Shown here: piece after piece, positions 11,506 through 19,953 of the stretch
How the letters are laid out: each line of letters opens with the position of its first letter
Position numbering within the stretch: position 1 is the stretch's first letter
Origin: Glaciimonas soli
Lineage (GTDB): Bacteria; Pseudomonadota; Gammaproteobacteria; Burkholderiales; Burkholderiaceae_D
Direction of reading: 5' to 3'
Length of the DNA: 64,000 bases
Assembly (NCBI RefSeq): GCF_009497155.1
Contig: NZ_WINI01000004.1
Location: 186,001-250,000 of the forward strand
Notes under the pieces: model-generated
Database searches by the model: none
What the model saw: only the letters and a program-made list of their open reading frames with translations
What the model was told of the DNA's origin: nothing
Made by a program: the position numbers and the translations under genes

Positions 11506-11541
11506 AAAAAAATGCCACTCAGTTTCAACACTGAGTGGCAT
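11506..11541 (-). terminator. Rho-independent terminator of the LVIVD-repeat gene
   Basis: On the minus strand an 11-bp perfect stem ATGCCACTCAG/CTGAGTGGCAT (11541-11531 with 11522-11512), 8-base loop, is followed by seven T (11512-11506). It lies 74 bp past the stop of the gene at 11615. Confidence 0.9.
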
Positions 11542-11614
11542 AAAGCTTCGCACGTTAAACACAGTGAAAATCATTGCATCACGTGCACATGACCAGCATT
11601 CTGTACGGCGAGTC

Positions 11615-13405
11615 TTAACGCGATGGCCAAGGTTTGGCGGGCGCACCCATGACCGGCTTACCCAGCAGCGGAGATGCCAAAGCGTAAGCGCCGTTTTCCG
11701 TAAAAGCCCACATGATGTTGCGGTCGTATTCGGTATACATCGCCAGCACGCCCTTGCCGAGGGTGTAATTCGGCAGCTCGGTCTCATCTGCCAGTGGCGG
11801 CACGAAATAGCCCGCAATGGTCGGCTTCTCCGGATTCTTGACGTCGAAAATCTGGACGCCGGCGCTATAGAACGAATACGGAATGATGCCCTGACGCCAG
11901 CCGCCGGGTTGGCCGATGGCATTCGAACGCTTAGGACCGAAGTTGCCGCCGCGTTGGCAGAAGCTGGTGTACGGCGCACCCTCTGGTGGCGTCGGCATCG
12001 GCAACTTGGTTGCCACCTTCATATGCGACGGATCGTGCGCATCAACCACAAAAATGTCCTTGTACGGCTCATAGCAATCCCGGTTCATCGGATAGCCACT
12101 GGTCAGGACAAAGCCGGTGCGTGCGTACTGGCTGACGTCGGCGTTGTCAAATTCGGTGCCAGCGTAGCTAGGTGCCGTATTGACGTTACCCATCACTTTC
12201 GGCTGCTTCGGGTCGGACAGATCGAAGGACCAAAGGCCGAGGCCGCCCATCGCACCAAAGCCAATCTTGCCGCCGTTTTCCAATGGCTTCGGCAAGAAGA
12301 TCGGAATACGCGAACCCATCCACGAGGTGCGGTTGCCGGCGCGCGGATTCTGCAGATAGGCCTGTTCGTGGTCCGCGTTGCCGAGAATCTGGCCCGGTAC
12401 CGCAATCTGGGAAACAAAGGTCGGATTCGCAGGGTCGGACATGTCCCAAACCTGATAGCCCGGCGAATACAAATAGTTCGGATATTCCGTCAAGCCGTAA
12501 GTGTCGTCCGGCGCGGCCGACAGGATCATGTACTTGCCGCCGTAGTATTCAGGCGCATCCAGAGATCCGGAACCCTGCTGCTGCCCGACTGGTGCATCGG
12601 GATGTTTGTAGTCGGTGGTGCGGGTCGCCAGTAGTCGCCACTCGCTAGGCAGCGGACCATCCATCACGAAGACCTTGAACCCTTTGAGCGAATTGTAGTG
12701 ACGTTGCGCCGCGACCTTGTCCGGCTGGTCGATCTTCTCGGTCATCAGGCCATAGCGTCCAATTTCGAACGAGGCGACGATGACCGGCTTGCCCAGCTTC
12801 TTGCTCCAGGCAATGGTGGCACCCCCGAGATAATCCTGGATATTGTTGGCATCGAATTTTTCAGTCGATCCTTTCGGACCCCAAACGCCGCCTTTGGAAA
12901 AGACTATCTTGCCATTGGCAGGATCGGTCACATCCATGATCCGCAAATAATCGCGGTCGTGAATGTACAGGTAACGGCGCCCGTTGAAGTCGGCGATATT
13001 GTTCCAGGCATGGAAAGGCGATCCGACGCCCGGATAAAAAGCCAGTACTTTGACATTTTTGGTAAAGGTGGACTTATCGCCCATCTTCATCTCACCGGGG
13101 AAGCTTTGCCCGTTATGCACTTCCGGCGTCGCTTTCGGCCAGACAAAGTTACCGGTCTTCGTATCCATCCCGTAGTCAACACCTGGGACCAAAGCCACAG
13201 GCCGGCGCTCAGGCGTCAGACGCAACCAGGCGGCAAGATACGGGTCCTGAACAGCGGGCGTCCCCGGTGTCGCTTGAACCGCGGATGCAGTCGCATCCTT
13301 GGCCGGTGCGGCTTGCGCATAGGCCGATCCTGACAGCAAGGTTGCTAATGCCACTGCTACTGTGCTGTAAGAAAAGATTTTAATGGTACTGCTGGTCCCA
13401 TTCAT
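11615..13405 (-). CDS. Secreted LVIVD-repeat (beta-propeller-like) protein
   Basis: Exported protein of 596 aa with a clear signal peptide ending SGSAYAQA. At least four LVIVD-type repeats are visible: YLRIMDVTDPANGKIV, YQVWDMSDPANPTFV, LWSFDLSDPKQPKVMG and VQIFDVKNPEKPTIAG. Such repeats build beta-propellers in surface or periplasmic proteins of mostly unknown function. There are only two cysteines (MNRDCYEPY and TSFCQRGG), perhaps a disulphide. No known catalytic motif is recognised. It sits between a porin and a cytochrome c, near the kynurenine-pathway genes, so a periplasmic oxidative or binding role is possible but unproven. Confidence 0.8.
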   Translation of the reverse strand: MNGTSSTIKIFSYSTVAVALATLLSGSAYAQAAPAKDATASAVQATPGTPAVQDPYLAAWLRLTPERRPVALVPGVDYGMDTKTGNFVWPKATPEVHNGQSFPGEMKMGDKSTFTKNVKVLAFYPGVGSPFHAWNNIADFNGRRYLYIHDRDYLRIMDVTDPANGKIVFSKGGVWGPKGSTEKFDANNIQDYLGGATIAWSKKLGKPVIVASFEIGRYGLMTEKIDQPDKVAAQRHYNSLKGFKVFVMDGPLPSEWRLLATRTTDYKHPDAPVGQQQGSGSLDAPEYYGGKYMILSAAPDDTYGLTEYPNYLYSPGYQVWDMSDPANPTFVSQIAVPGQILGNADHEQAYLQNPRAGNRTSWMGSRIPIFLPKPLENGGKIGFGAMGGLGLWSFDLSDPKQPKVMGNVNTAPSYAGTEFDNADVSQYARTGFVLTSGYPMNRDCYEPYKDIFVVDAHDPSHMKVATKLPMPTPPEGAPYTSFCQRGGNFGPKRSNAIGQPGGWRQGIIPYSFYSAGVQIFDVKNPEKPTIAGYFVPPLADETELPNYTLGKGVLAMYTEYDRNIMWAFTENGAYALASPLLGKPVMGAPAKPWPSR

Positions 13406-13502
13406 TTTTTGTGTCTCCTAAGGTTTTCCTGGCCCGACTTTGCAATCGGGTTTACTCAAAATTAATTCTGCTTACCGATTTGTTGCTTGCATTTATTTGT
13501 GA

Positions 13503-14522
13503 TCAGAAACCGTGTCGCAAGCCTATCTGCACGCCGCTGGTTGGTGTCGGATAGCTAGAGAACGTCACTGGATACTGAATCGCCGTTTGGTTCTTGGCGA
13601 GGATACGTGCGTAGTTGAAGTACATATCGGTACGCTTGGAAAAATGATAGTCATAGCCAACCACGCCACCATTGGCATCGGATAATGAGACGTTGTAGTC
13701 ATCCTTGCGGCGAACATAGCTGGCAAAGAAACTGTGGCGATCACTCAGGTTGTAACGCGCGCCAATTTGTACATCCCAGCCCTTGCTCTGAAAAGCGGTG
13801 TACGGCGGGTAAGCGTAATAGCCGTTATAGGTGTGATAGATAAAGGTCGGTTCCAAATTGCCGAAGCTGTAGGTCGCTACGAAATAATTATCGCGTGAGG
13901 TCGGAATGTCGCTTGAATATAAATTCTTGGTGTTGGTCAAATCACTGACAATACCTGCGTACAAAGGACCGTTACGATAATCCACGCCGGTGCTCAGATA
14001 GCGACCGTTTCTGGTGCCATCATTGGCGCCAGTCGAATACATGAAGCGTCCCTGGAAGCCGCCGATGCGCGGCGTGTTGTAGTTAATGGAATTACTTTCG
14101 CGATATGGCGCATAGAAAAATTCCATATTGCTGACCATACTGAAGTCAGCCGACCAGCTTGGATCGGCATATCCTGCAACCCAATATGACGGTGTATTTT
14201 GCCGTCCTAAAGATAGTGTTCCGTAAGGACCGGTGGCGCCGACAAACGATTGACGTGGTGTCGGCCCGGCACCCGTGTTAGCGGCAAACTGCATTTCATA
14301 AGTAAAGAAGGCTTTCCAGCCAGCACCCAGATTTTCCGAATCGCTGAACACCAACCGCGAGGAATTCAACCCTCCACTAGACATGCCAACGGAGTCCCCG
14401 TTGGCTGAGCCTAACCGCTCCACGTTCACATCCACCCAACCGGAAATCGTCAGACCATCATCAGCATGCACCTGCGCACCCGCCAACAACAATCCAACTA
14501 ACATCACTCCCTTGATTTTCAT
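13503..14522 (-). CDS. Gram-negative trimeric porin (Burkholderia type)
   Basis: Outer-membrane porin of the Porin_4/OmpC-like family, 339 aa. It has a signal peptide (MKIKGVMLVGLLLAGAQVHA), a first strand DDGLTISGWVDVNVERL, the conserved GNLGAGWKAFFTYEMQF-like segment (here SENLGAGWKAFFTYEMQFA), LGRQNTPSYWV, and the C-terminal strand VQIGLRHGF ending in Phe, needed for outer-membrane insertion. AGGAG precedes the ATG. It allows passive uptake of small solutes; being between kynU and the LVIVD-repeat gene, all on one strand, it could serve aromatic amino-acid metabolites. Substrate unknown. Confidence 0.88.
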   Translation of the reverse strand: MKIKGVMLVGLLLAGAQVHADDGLTISGWVDVNVERLGSANGDSVGMSSGGLNSSRLVFSDSENLGAGWKAFFTYEMQFAANTGAGPTPRQSFVGATGPYGTLSLGRQNTPSYWVAGYADPSWSADFSMVSNMEFFYAPYRESNSINYNTPRIGGFQGRFMYSTGANDGTRNGRYLSTGVDYRNGPLYAGIVSDLTNTKNLYSSDIPTSRDNYFVATYSFGNLEPTFIYHTYNGYYAYPPYTAFQSKGWDVQIGARYNLSDRHSFFASYVRRKDDYNVSLSDANGGVVGYDYHFSKRTDMYFNYARILAKNQTAIQYPVTFSSYPTPTSGVQIGLRHGF

Positions 14523-14711
14523 TTTGTCTCCTCTTTATGGATTTTTATTTGCCAGTTCGCTGATGACGCCGAATCGTGGCTGTTTTTAAAACGCTTACTC
14601 CCTCAAGTCACACCCTTTAATCATTAACTCATCTGCGACGTTAGCCATGTGCGCTACGGTCGAAAAACAAACAAAGTCCTGCTCACCATGCTCACGAACT
14701 GCAGCAGATGT

Positions 14712-14743
14712 AAAAAACGAGCAAGGCTTTTTAGCATTGCTCG
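14712..14743 (-). terminator. Terminator of kynU
   Basis: On the minus strand CGAGCAAtGCT, loop AAAA, AGCcTTGCTCG (one mismatch), followed by six T (14717-14712), 14 bp after the kynU stop. It makes kynU likely a single-gene transcript separate from the porin. Confidence 0.85.
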
Positions 14744-14756
14744 CATCATTGTTGGG

Positions 14757-15992
14757 TTAGGTCACCGCTTTTTTAGTCAGGAACTGTGCTTGGTTCCATT
14801 CGTCTTTGACCATGATTTCGGCAATTGCCTGAACCGTGTCGTAGACATCGACATAGCGCACATATAAAGGGGTGAAGCCGAAGCGCAAGATATTCGGCAT
14901 ACGGAAATCGCCGGTGATACCACGAGCGATCAATGCCTGCACAATCGCGTAGCCTTGTTTATGCGTCAGCGAAACCTGACTACCGCGCACAGCGCTGTCG
15001 CGCGGCGAAGCTAATCCGAAATCGTACTCTGACAATTTTTCATCGACCAGCTTGATAAATAAATCGCACAACGCCATGCTTTTGATACGCAAATCATGCA
15101 TGTCAACACCGTCAAATACATCCAGAGCAGCATCCAGACCCAGCATGGAAATCAGTGGAGGCGTACCGCATTGCATCCGATCCATGCCATCGGCCGGTTG
15201 ATAATCCAGGACGAATTCAAAAGGCTTTGCATGACCGTGCCAACCGGACAACGGTTGACGCATTTGCTGATGATGACGCTTGGCGACATAAATAAAGGAT
15301 GGCGCACCGGGACCGCCATTCAAATATTTGTAACCGCAACCGACCGCCAGATCGACCTCGGCAGCATTCAGATCAACTTCCACCGCACCTGCACTGTGCG
15401 CCAGATCCCACACGATTAACGCGCCGACTTGATGTGCTTTTGCGGTAATTTCCGCCATCGGATAAATCGCCCCGGTGCGGTAATTGACATGGGTCAGCAT
15501 GGTCAGGCAAATGCTGTCGTCCAATGCTGCCAACACCGCTTCTGGGGTTGATTCAACATAACGAATTTCAAGGCCGAACAGTTCTGCGATGCCTTGCGCA
15601 ATATACAAATCCGTTGGGAAGTTATCCAGTTCCGTCAGTATCACTTTGCGATCTGGATTAAGGCGTGCCGCAGTGGCCAGCGCTTTGTATAAATTGACCG
15701 AAGTCGAATCGGCTACCGTCACTTCATCGGCATTTGCCCCAATCAACCGTGCCACTTTGGCAGAAATACGTTTTGGCACATGAATCCAGCCTGCATCATT
15801 CCATGAGCGGATCAGACCATTTCCCCATTCCTTGACGACGACTTCCTGAATCCGCGCTGGCAGATGACTTGGCATCGCGCCCAGCGAATTACCATCCAGG
15901 TATATCTCGCCTTCCGGCAAAGTAAATTTATGGCGATACTCTGCAAGTCCATCGCGCTCATCCAAAGTAATACAATCTTGTCTCGTTACCAT
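14757..15992 (-). CDS. kynU: Kynureninase
   Basis: PLP-dependent kynureninase of 411 aa, cleaving kynurenine to anthranilate plus alanine, or 3-hydroxykynurenine to 3-hydroxyanthranilate plus alanine. Typical stretches are YLDGNSLGAMP near residue 30, SWNDAGWIHVP near 63, the PLP-phosphate region ADSTSVNLYK, DLAHSAGAVEVDL near 196, and the Schiff-base lysine at about 222 in GCGYKYLNGGPGAPSF. An AGGA lies shortly before the ATG. Its product can feed the nba operon 6 kb away. kynA and kynB, usually clustered with kynU, are absent here. Confidence 0.95.
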   Translation of the reverse strand: MVTRQDCITLDERDGLAEYRHKFTLPEGEIYLDGNSLGAMPSHLPARIQEVVVKEWGNGLIRSWNDAGWIHVPKRISAKVARLIGANADEVTVADSTSVNLYKALATAARLNPDRKVILTELDNFPTDLYIAQGIAELFGLEIRYVESTPEAVLAALDDSICLTMLTHVNYRTGAIYPMAEITAKAHQVGALIVWDLAHSAGAVEVDLNAAEVDLAVGCGYKYLNGGPGAPSFIYVAKRHHQQMRQPLSGWHGHAKPFEFVLDYQPADGMDRMQCGTPPLISMLGLDAALDVFDGVDMHDLRIKSMALCDLFIKLVDEKLSEYDFGLASPRDSAVRGSQVSLTHKQGYAIVQALIARGITGDFRMPNILRFGFTPLYVRYVDVYDTVQAIAEIMVKDEWNQAQFLTKKAVT

Positions 15993-16684
15993 CTATCTAT
16001 TCCTAATTTTCAAAAGTGCCGTCGAATTTGATGCTGAATCTTTTATTAGCTGCGTCGCCATTTCTGACTGCGATTTCTGGGATTGCCGACATTTTTTATC
16101 GCCCTTTAGCCTATCTCCATATCGCCGCGCGCTACATTCTTAGCGTTGTATATGACTTAGTATGCAACCCCGTTGAAATAAGTGAAAATGAATAATTCTG
16201 TCTTTGTTATGCCATTAATTTATAGGCAAAAACGCATCGTTATTGCTTAACTGCCTAAAGTTTGCAGGGGGATTTTTGAAATACAGACTTGGCAGGGCAA
16301 TATTGCTATTGCACTGAAATGGTCAACGCTGACGTCAACCGAAGTAATTCTGTCAACAATCAATTTCGATAAATCATTGCATTTACGAAGATCGACAAAT
16401 AGTTATATTTTTCCTCAACCGCATGCGCCTGATTTTAATATTTTCTTGCACTTCAAAGTAATGAAACATTGCTTAAAATCGCTGAAGACTTGCATGAAAC
16501 CTGGCTTTACACCTGTAGTGATTTCTCACACGAGGCATTTGGCATTGGCGAAAAAATAATAGTAATCTTCATTGAACCTCCGTCGCTACTGCCTTTTCCC
16601 TTGCACCTCAGGCACAAAAGCAACAGCCGCTCTCCGCAGTAAAATAATATTGCTCGGAATAGTTCATTTTGGTACTATTTAAAA
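15993..16684. other. 692-bp gene-free region between kynU and the MarR gene
   Basis: An AT-rich divergent intergenic region. It must carry the kynU promoter on the left and the MarR/efflux promoter on the right. The only open frame (60 codons from 16377) lacks a ribosome site and resembles nothing known. Only the dyads next to the MarR start (separate entry) stand out. Confidence 0.6.
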
Positions 16685-16690
16685 ATGAAC
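16658..16690 (+). promoter_or_regulatory. Nested dyads over the MarR-gene start, likely operator
   Basis: Two inverted repeats overlap: AATAGT-N10-ACTATT (16658-16663 and 16674-16679) and GTTCATTTT-N11-AAAATGAAC (16662-16670 and 16682-16690). The second includes the start codon at 16685. The first has the 20-odd-bp length usual for MarR-family operators, and this placement would give autorepression of the efflux operon. Confidence 0.5.
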
Positions 16691-17197
16691 AGTAAAAAAC
16701 GCATGCAGCAATCTGAAATTGAAAACCTCGTAGAGATCGCTCATCAAAAGGCGAGTGGAATCGGACTTGGTGACGTTCGGATTAATATTCTGATCAAACA
16801 CAACAACGGTTTGATGCTGGATCTGCTCAACCTTCGTCTTGCGCCGTATGGTCTCTCCAGCGTCGGATATTTCGTCATGATGCAACTTCACAGCACGCAC
16901 AATAATCTCGCAAATCCATCGGATCTGTGCGTGCGTAATGGCGAGACTCGCGCCAATATGACGCGCATTTGCGATGATCTGACCAACAAAGGTTTGATGA
17001 AACGTGTCACCAACCTGGAAGACCGGCGTCGTGTTGATTTGTCGTTAACGGACGAAGGTATCGCCTTGTTGCAAACTGTCGTGCCGGCGCTACGTAAAGA
17101 TGTGGATGCGCTATTCAGCGTCTTTAACGAAGAAGAAAAAGCGACTTTAGTAGCCTTACTGGTTAAACTCAATCAGAAACTCGAAGCATTAGCGTGA
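16685..17197 (+). CDS. MarR-family regulator of the efflux operon
   Basis: Winged-helix MarR/EmrR-like protein, 170 aa. The DNA-binding segment runs from roughly residue 76 (NLANPSDLCVRNGETRANMTRICDDLTNKGLMKR) to the wing TNLEDRRRVDLSLTDEGIALL. It is the first gene of an operon with a NodT-type lipoprotein and EmrAB, the usual arrangement in which a MarR repressor senses aromatic or uncoupler-like compounds. No ribosome site precedes the ATG at 16685, and dyads overlap it, so the message may be leaderless. The alternative ATG at 16703 also lacks a site. Confidence 0.88.
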   Translation: MNSKKRMQQSEIENLVEIAHQKASGIGLGDVRINILIKHNNGLMLDLLNLRLAPYGLSSVGYFVMMQLHSTHNNLANPSDLCVRNGETRANMTRICDDLTNKGLMKRVTNLEDRRRVDLSLTDEGIALLQTVVPALRKDVDALFSVFNEEEKATLVALLVKLNQKLEALA

Positions 17198-17246
17198 TGA
17201 CCGCAACAGCCGGCCTCACGTTTTTTCTCAAGGAATTAATTACAAA

Positions 17247-18695
17247 ATGAACTATCTCGTTAGATATCACATGCGATACGGCAAGTTACTTCCTCTCATT
17301 GCAGCCCTCATGCTGGCCGGTTGCGTGATACCGCCAGCCAAAGATCCGGCGCCCGTATTGAACCCGCCACAGGCAGGTGATTTCGCCAGAGCCGGCACTG
17401 CGCAATGGCCCGCCGCCAATTGGTGGAAACAGTTTAACGATCCGCAACTCGATGTCCTCATCACTCGCGCATTAGCAGAGTCGCCCAGCATGGCCGTTGC
17501 GCATGCGCGCTTTCAGCAGGCAACGGCTAGCGCAAGTGGCGTCGCCGCCAGCAGCGGTGCCAGTTTAGCGTTCGATGCATCAGTCTCGCGCCAACTCTAT
17601 ACGGACAACTATATCTACCCGCCCCCACTTGGCGGCGCTTATGACAACAGCGGCATGATGGATTTCCATTTCAGCTATGACTTCGACTTCTGGGGCCGCA
17701 ATCGCAGTGCGCTCGAATCGGCTGTAGGTCAAGTTGCAGCAGCGCAGGCTGAGACTGCCGGTGCCGCTGCATCGTTATCCGCCGCTATCGCCAAAACCTA
17801 TTTCCAGTGGCAAGCACTGAATGCGCATATCACGATGGTGCAAAGTATTGAAAGCCAGCGTAACAAATTGATCCAACTCGGTTTGAGCCGCGTTAAATCA
17901 GGCATTGATCCCGGCGATAATTTGCATGCACTGCATGCAGATGCCGCGGCACCGCGCCAAACCTTGATTCAACTTGAAACACAGCGCGAACAAACGCTCT
18001 ATCAACTCAAATCACTGGTTGGCGGGAATGACGATCTGCATCAACTCAAGGCGGTCGCGCTGCCGCAAGTCAATGCCGATTTGCCAGCCGATTTGCGTTT
18101 AGATCTATTGGCGCGTCGACCTGACGTAGCGGCAGCACGCGACCGGATACAGGCATCGCTCAGCGCGGTGGATTCGGCACGGGCCGAGTTCTATCCCGAT
18201 ATCAGCATCAGTGCTTTCCTCGGTCTCAATAGTCTGCGCATGGGTCAACTACTGCGCGCCAGCAGCCGGGAGCAAGGTATAACGCCAGCGATTCACTTGC
18301 CCATTTTCGATGCCGGACGCATACGTGCCAATCTGAACATGAATCGTGCTGATGCGGCGCTTGCCGTTGCACAGTACGAGCAAGCGGTACTCAGTGCGGT
18401 GTCAGACGTCAACGATGCAGTGGTTCGACTCGACGGAATAGCACGTGAAAGCCAGCCACTCGAAAGACAAACCGAAGCACGCCAACACGATTTGCAAAGC
18501 GTTTCCCGCCGAGTTGAAGCAGGTCTTGCCGATAAGCGCGAAGTCTTGCGGGATCAACTCAGCATCGTCGCGCTGCAAGATCAGGAATTGACCCGTCATG
18601 CACAAGCGCTGGCGGCGCAAATCGATCTGATCAAGGCGCTGGGCGGCGGTTACGACAAAGCGGATGCAGATGCAAAAACACAAACTAAACAATAA
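17247..18695 (+). CDS. NodT-type outer-membrane efflux lipoprotein
   Basis: TolC-like outer-membrane channel of the NodT/OprM family, 482 aa. The signal peptide ends in lipobox LAGC (MRYGKLLPLIAALMLAGC), so it is acylated. Two outer-membrane-efflux repeats follow; NWWKQFNDPQLDVLI and the second-half DLLARRPDVAAARDRIQASLSAVDSARAEFYPDISIS are hallmark stretches. AGGAA lies 11 nt before the ATG at 17247; a start at 17271 would give a more compact signal peptide. It completes a tripartite pump with EmrA and EmrB downstream. Confidence 0.9.
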   Translation: MNYLVRYHMRYGKLLPLIAALMLAGCVIPPAKDPAPVLNPPQAGDFARAGTAQWPAANWWKQFNDPQLDVLITRALAESPSMAVAHARFQQATASASGVAASSGASLAFDASVSRQLYTDNYIYPPPLGGAYDNSGMMDFHFSYDFDFWGRNRSALESAVGQVAAAQAETAGAAASLSAAIAKTYFQWQALNAHITMVQSIESQRNKLIQLGLSRVKSGIDPGDNLHALHADAAAPRQTLIQLETQREQTLYQLKSLVGGNDDLHQLKAVALPQVNADLPADLRLDLLARRPDVAAARDRIQASLSAVDSARAEFYPDISISAFLGLNSLRMGQLLRASSREQGITPAIHLPIFDAGRIRANLNMNRADAALAVAQYEQAVLSAVSDVNDAVVRLDGIARESQPLERQTEARQHDLQSVSRRVEAGLADKREVLRDQLSIVALQDQELTRHAQALAAQIDLIKALGGGYDKADADAKTQTKQ

Positions 18696-18744
18696 GTTGG
18701 CACATTAAGCCGGCCAATCTCACTTTACGCATACGGAGCACCTC

Positions 18745-19953
18745 ATGGCAACATCACCTGCACCTTCAGCTGCACCACAAACTCCCCCGGCGCCAGCCGG
18801 CAACAACAATGGGGGGCGCTTCAAAAAAATCGGCATCGCCGTCGCCGTATTCGCGGCCATTGGCATCGCTTATGGTGCTTACTATTTGCTCTACGCTCAG
18901 TATCATGAAGAAACTGACGATGCGTATGTCGCCGCCAATATGGTGTACGTGACGGCACAAGTAAGTGGCACTGTCACCGCGCTGGGTGCCGATGACAACC
19001 AGCCAGTCAAGGCGGGCCAGACATTAATAAGTCTGGATCATGCCGACGCCACAGTGGCATTGGCTGATGCTGAAGGACGCCTGGGTGAAACCGTGCGTCA
19101 GATTCGTCAACAATTTCGCTCGGTAGATGAGTCACAAGCTGTGGTAGCCCAGCGCAAGACCGATCTCCAGCGTGCGCAAAGCGATCTGAGTCGACGCACA
19201 CCACTCGCTGGCAGCGATTCCTTATCCACGGAAGAGTTAGTGCACGCCAAAGAAGCTGTCGCTGCTGCCAAAGATGCATTGACGGTGGCGGAGAAACAAT
19301 TAGCTGCTGCACGCGTTCCGACCGAAGGCACTACGCTCAGTTTGCAACCTAGCGTACTACGTGCTCGCGCTGCCTTTGTGCAGGCTTATCTCGCGGTTCA
19401 ACGGAACGACATCCCTGCACCGGTCGACGGTTTTGTTGCGCGTCGTTCGGTGCAGGTTGGTCAACGCGTAGCACCTGGTGCTTCTTTGCTGGCTGTAGTG
19501 CCGCTCACGGATGTATGGGTCGATGCGAATTTCAAAGAACCGCAACTGCGCAACATCCGTATTGGTCAACCAGTGAAAGTAAGTACTGATATCTACGGCA
19601 GCCACGTCGAATATCACGGCAAAGTCGCCAGTATTTCTGCCGGTTCCGGCGGTGCTTTCTCGTTGTTGCCACCACAGAACGCAACCGGCAACTGGATCAA
19701 AGTCGTGCAACGTGTCCCGGTACGCATCACGCTTGATCCAGCCGAACTGAAAAAGCATCCATTGCGCGTGGGCTTGTCGACCGACGTTTCCATCAATACC
19801 CATCAACGCGACGGCGAGGTCAACACGTCTGTGTCGCAACCCAACCCGGCTCTCGACACCTCGGTATTTGATCAGCAATTGAAGATTGCAGAAGCAAAGG
19901 CTGACGTAATCATCGCCCACGCAGTGGGCCAAAGCGCAGGGCAAAACGAATGA
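18745..19953 (+). CDS. emrA: EmrA-type membrane fusion protein
   Basis: HlyD-family periplasmic adaptor, 402 aa. It has one N-terminal membrane helix (IGIAVAVFAAIGIAYGAYYLLY, about residues 29-50), the lipoyl half-motif DDAYVAANMVYVTAQVSGTV, a coiled-coil hairpin rich in Ala/Gln around residues 115-200, and the returning IPAPVDGFVARRSVQVGQRV. It links the EmrB pump to the NodT channel. GGAG precedes the ATG by about 6 nt, and the stop overlaps the emrB start (ATGA). Confidence 0.93.
   Translation: MATSPAPSAAPQTPPAPAGNNNGGRFKKIGIAVAVFAAIGIAYGAYYLLYAQYHEETDDAYVAANMVYVTAQVSGTVTALGADDNQPVKAGQTLISLDHADATVALADAEGRLGETVRQIRQQFRSVDESQAVVAQRKTDLQRAQSDLSRRTPLAGSDSLSTEELVHAKEAVAAAKDALTVAEKQLAAARVPTEGTTLSLQPSVLRARAAFVQAYLAVQRNDIPAPVDGFVARRSVQVGQRVAPGASLLAVVPLTDVWVDANFKEPQLRNIRIGQPVKVSTDIYGSHVEYHGKVASISAGSGGAFSLLPPQNATGNWIKVVQRVPVRITLDPAELKKHPLRVGLSTDVSINTHQRDGEVNTSVSQPNPALDTSVFDQQLKIAEAKADVIIAHAVGQSAGQNE

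Noticed and set aside
11446-11979. 177-codon frame overlapping the end of the LVIVD gene
   Set aside because: Shadow on the same strand in another frame; composition is Arg/Ser-rich as expected for out-of-frame reading.
16377-16559. 60-codon frame upstream of the MarR gene
   Set aside because: No ribosome site, no recognisable domain, AT-rich random-looking sequence.
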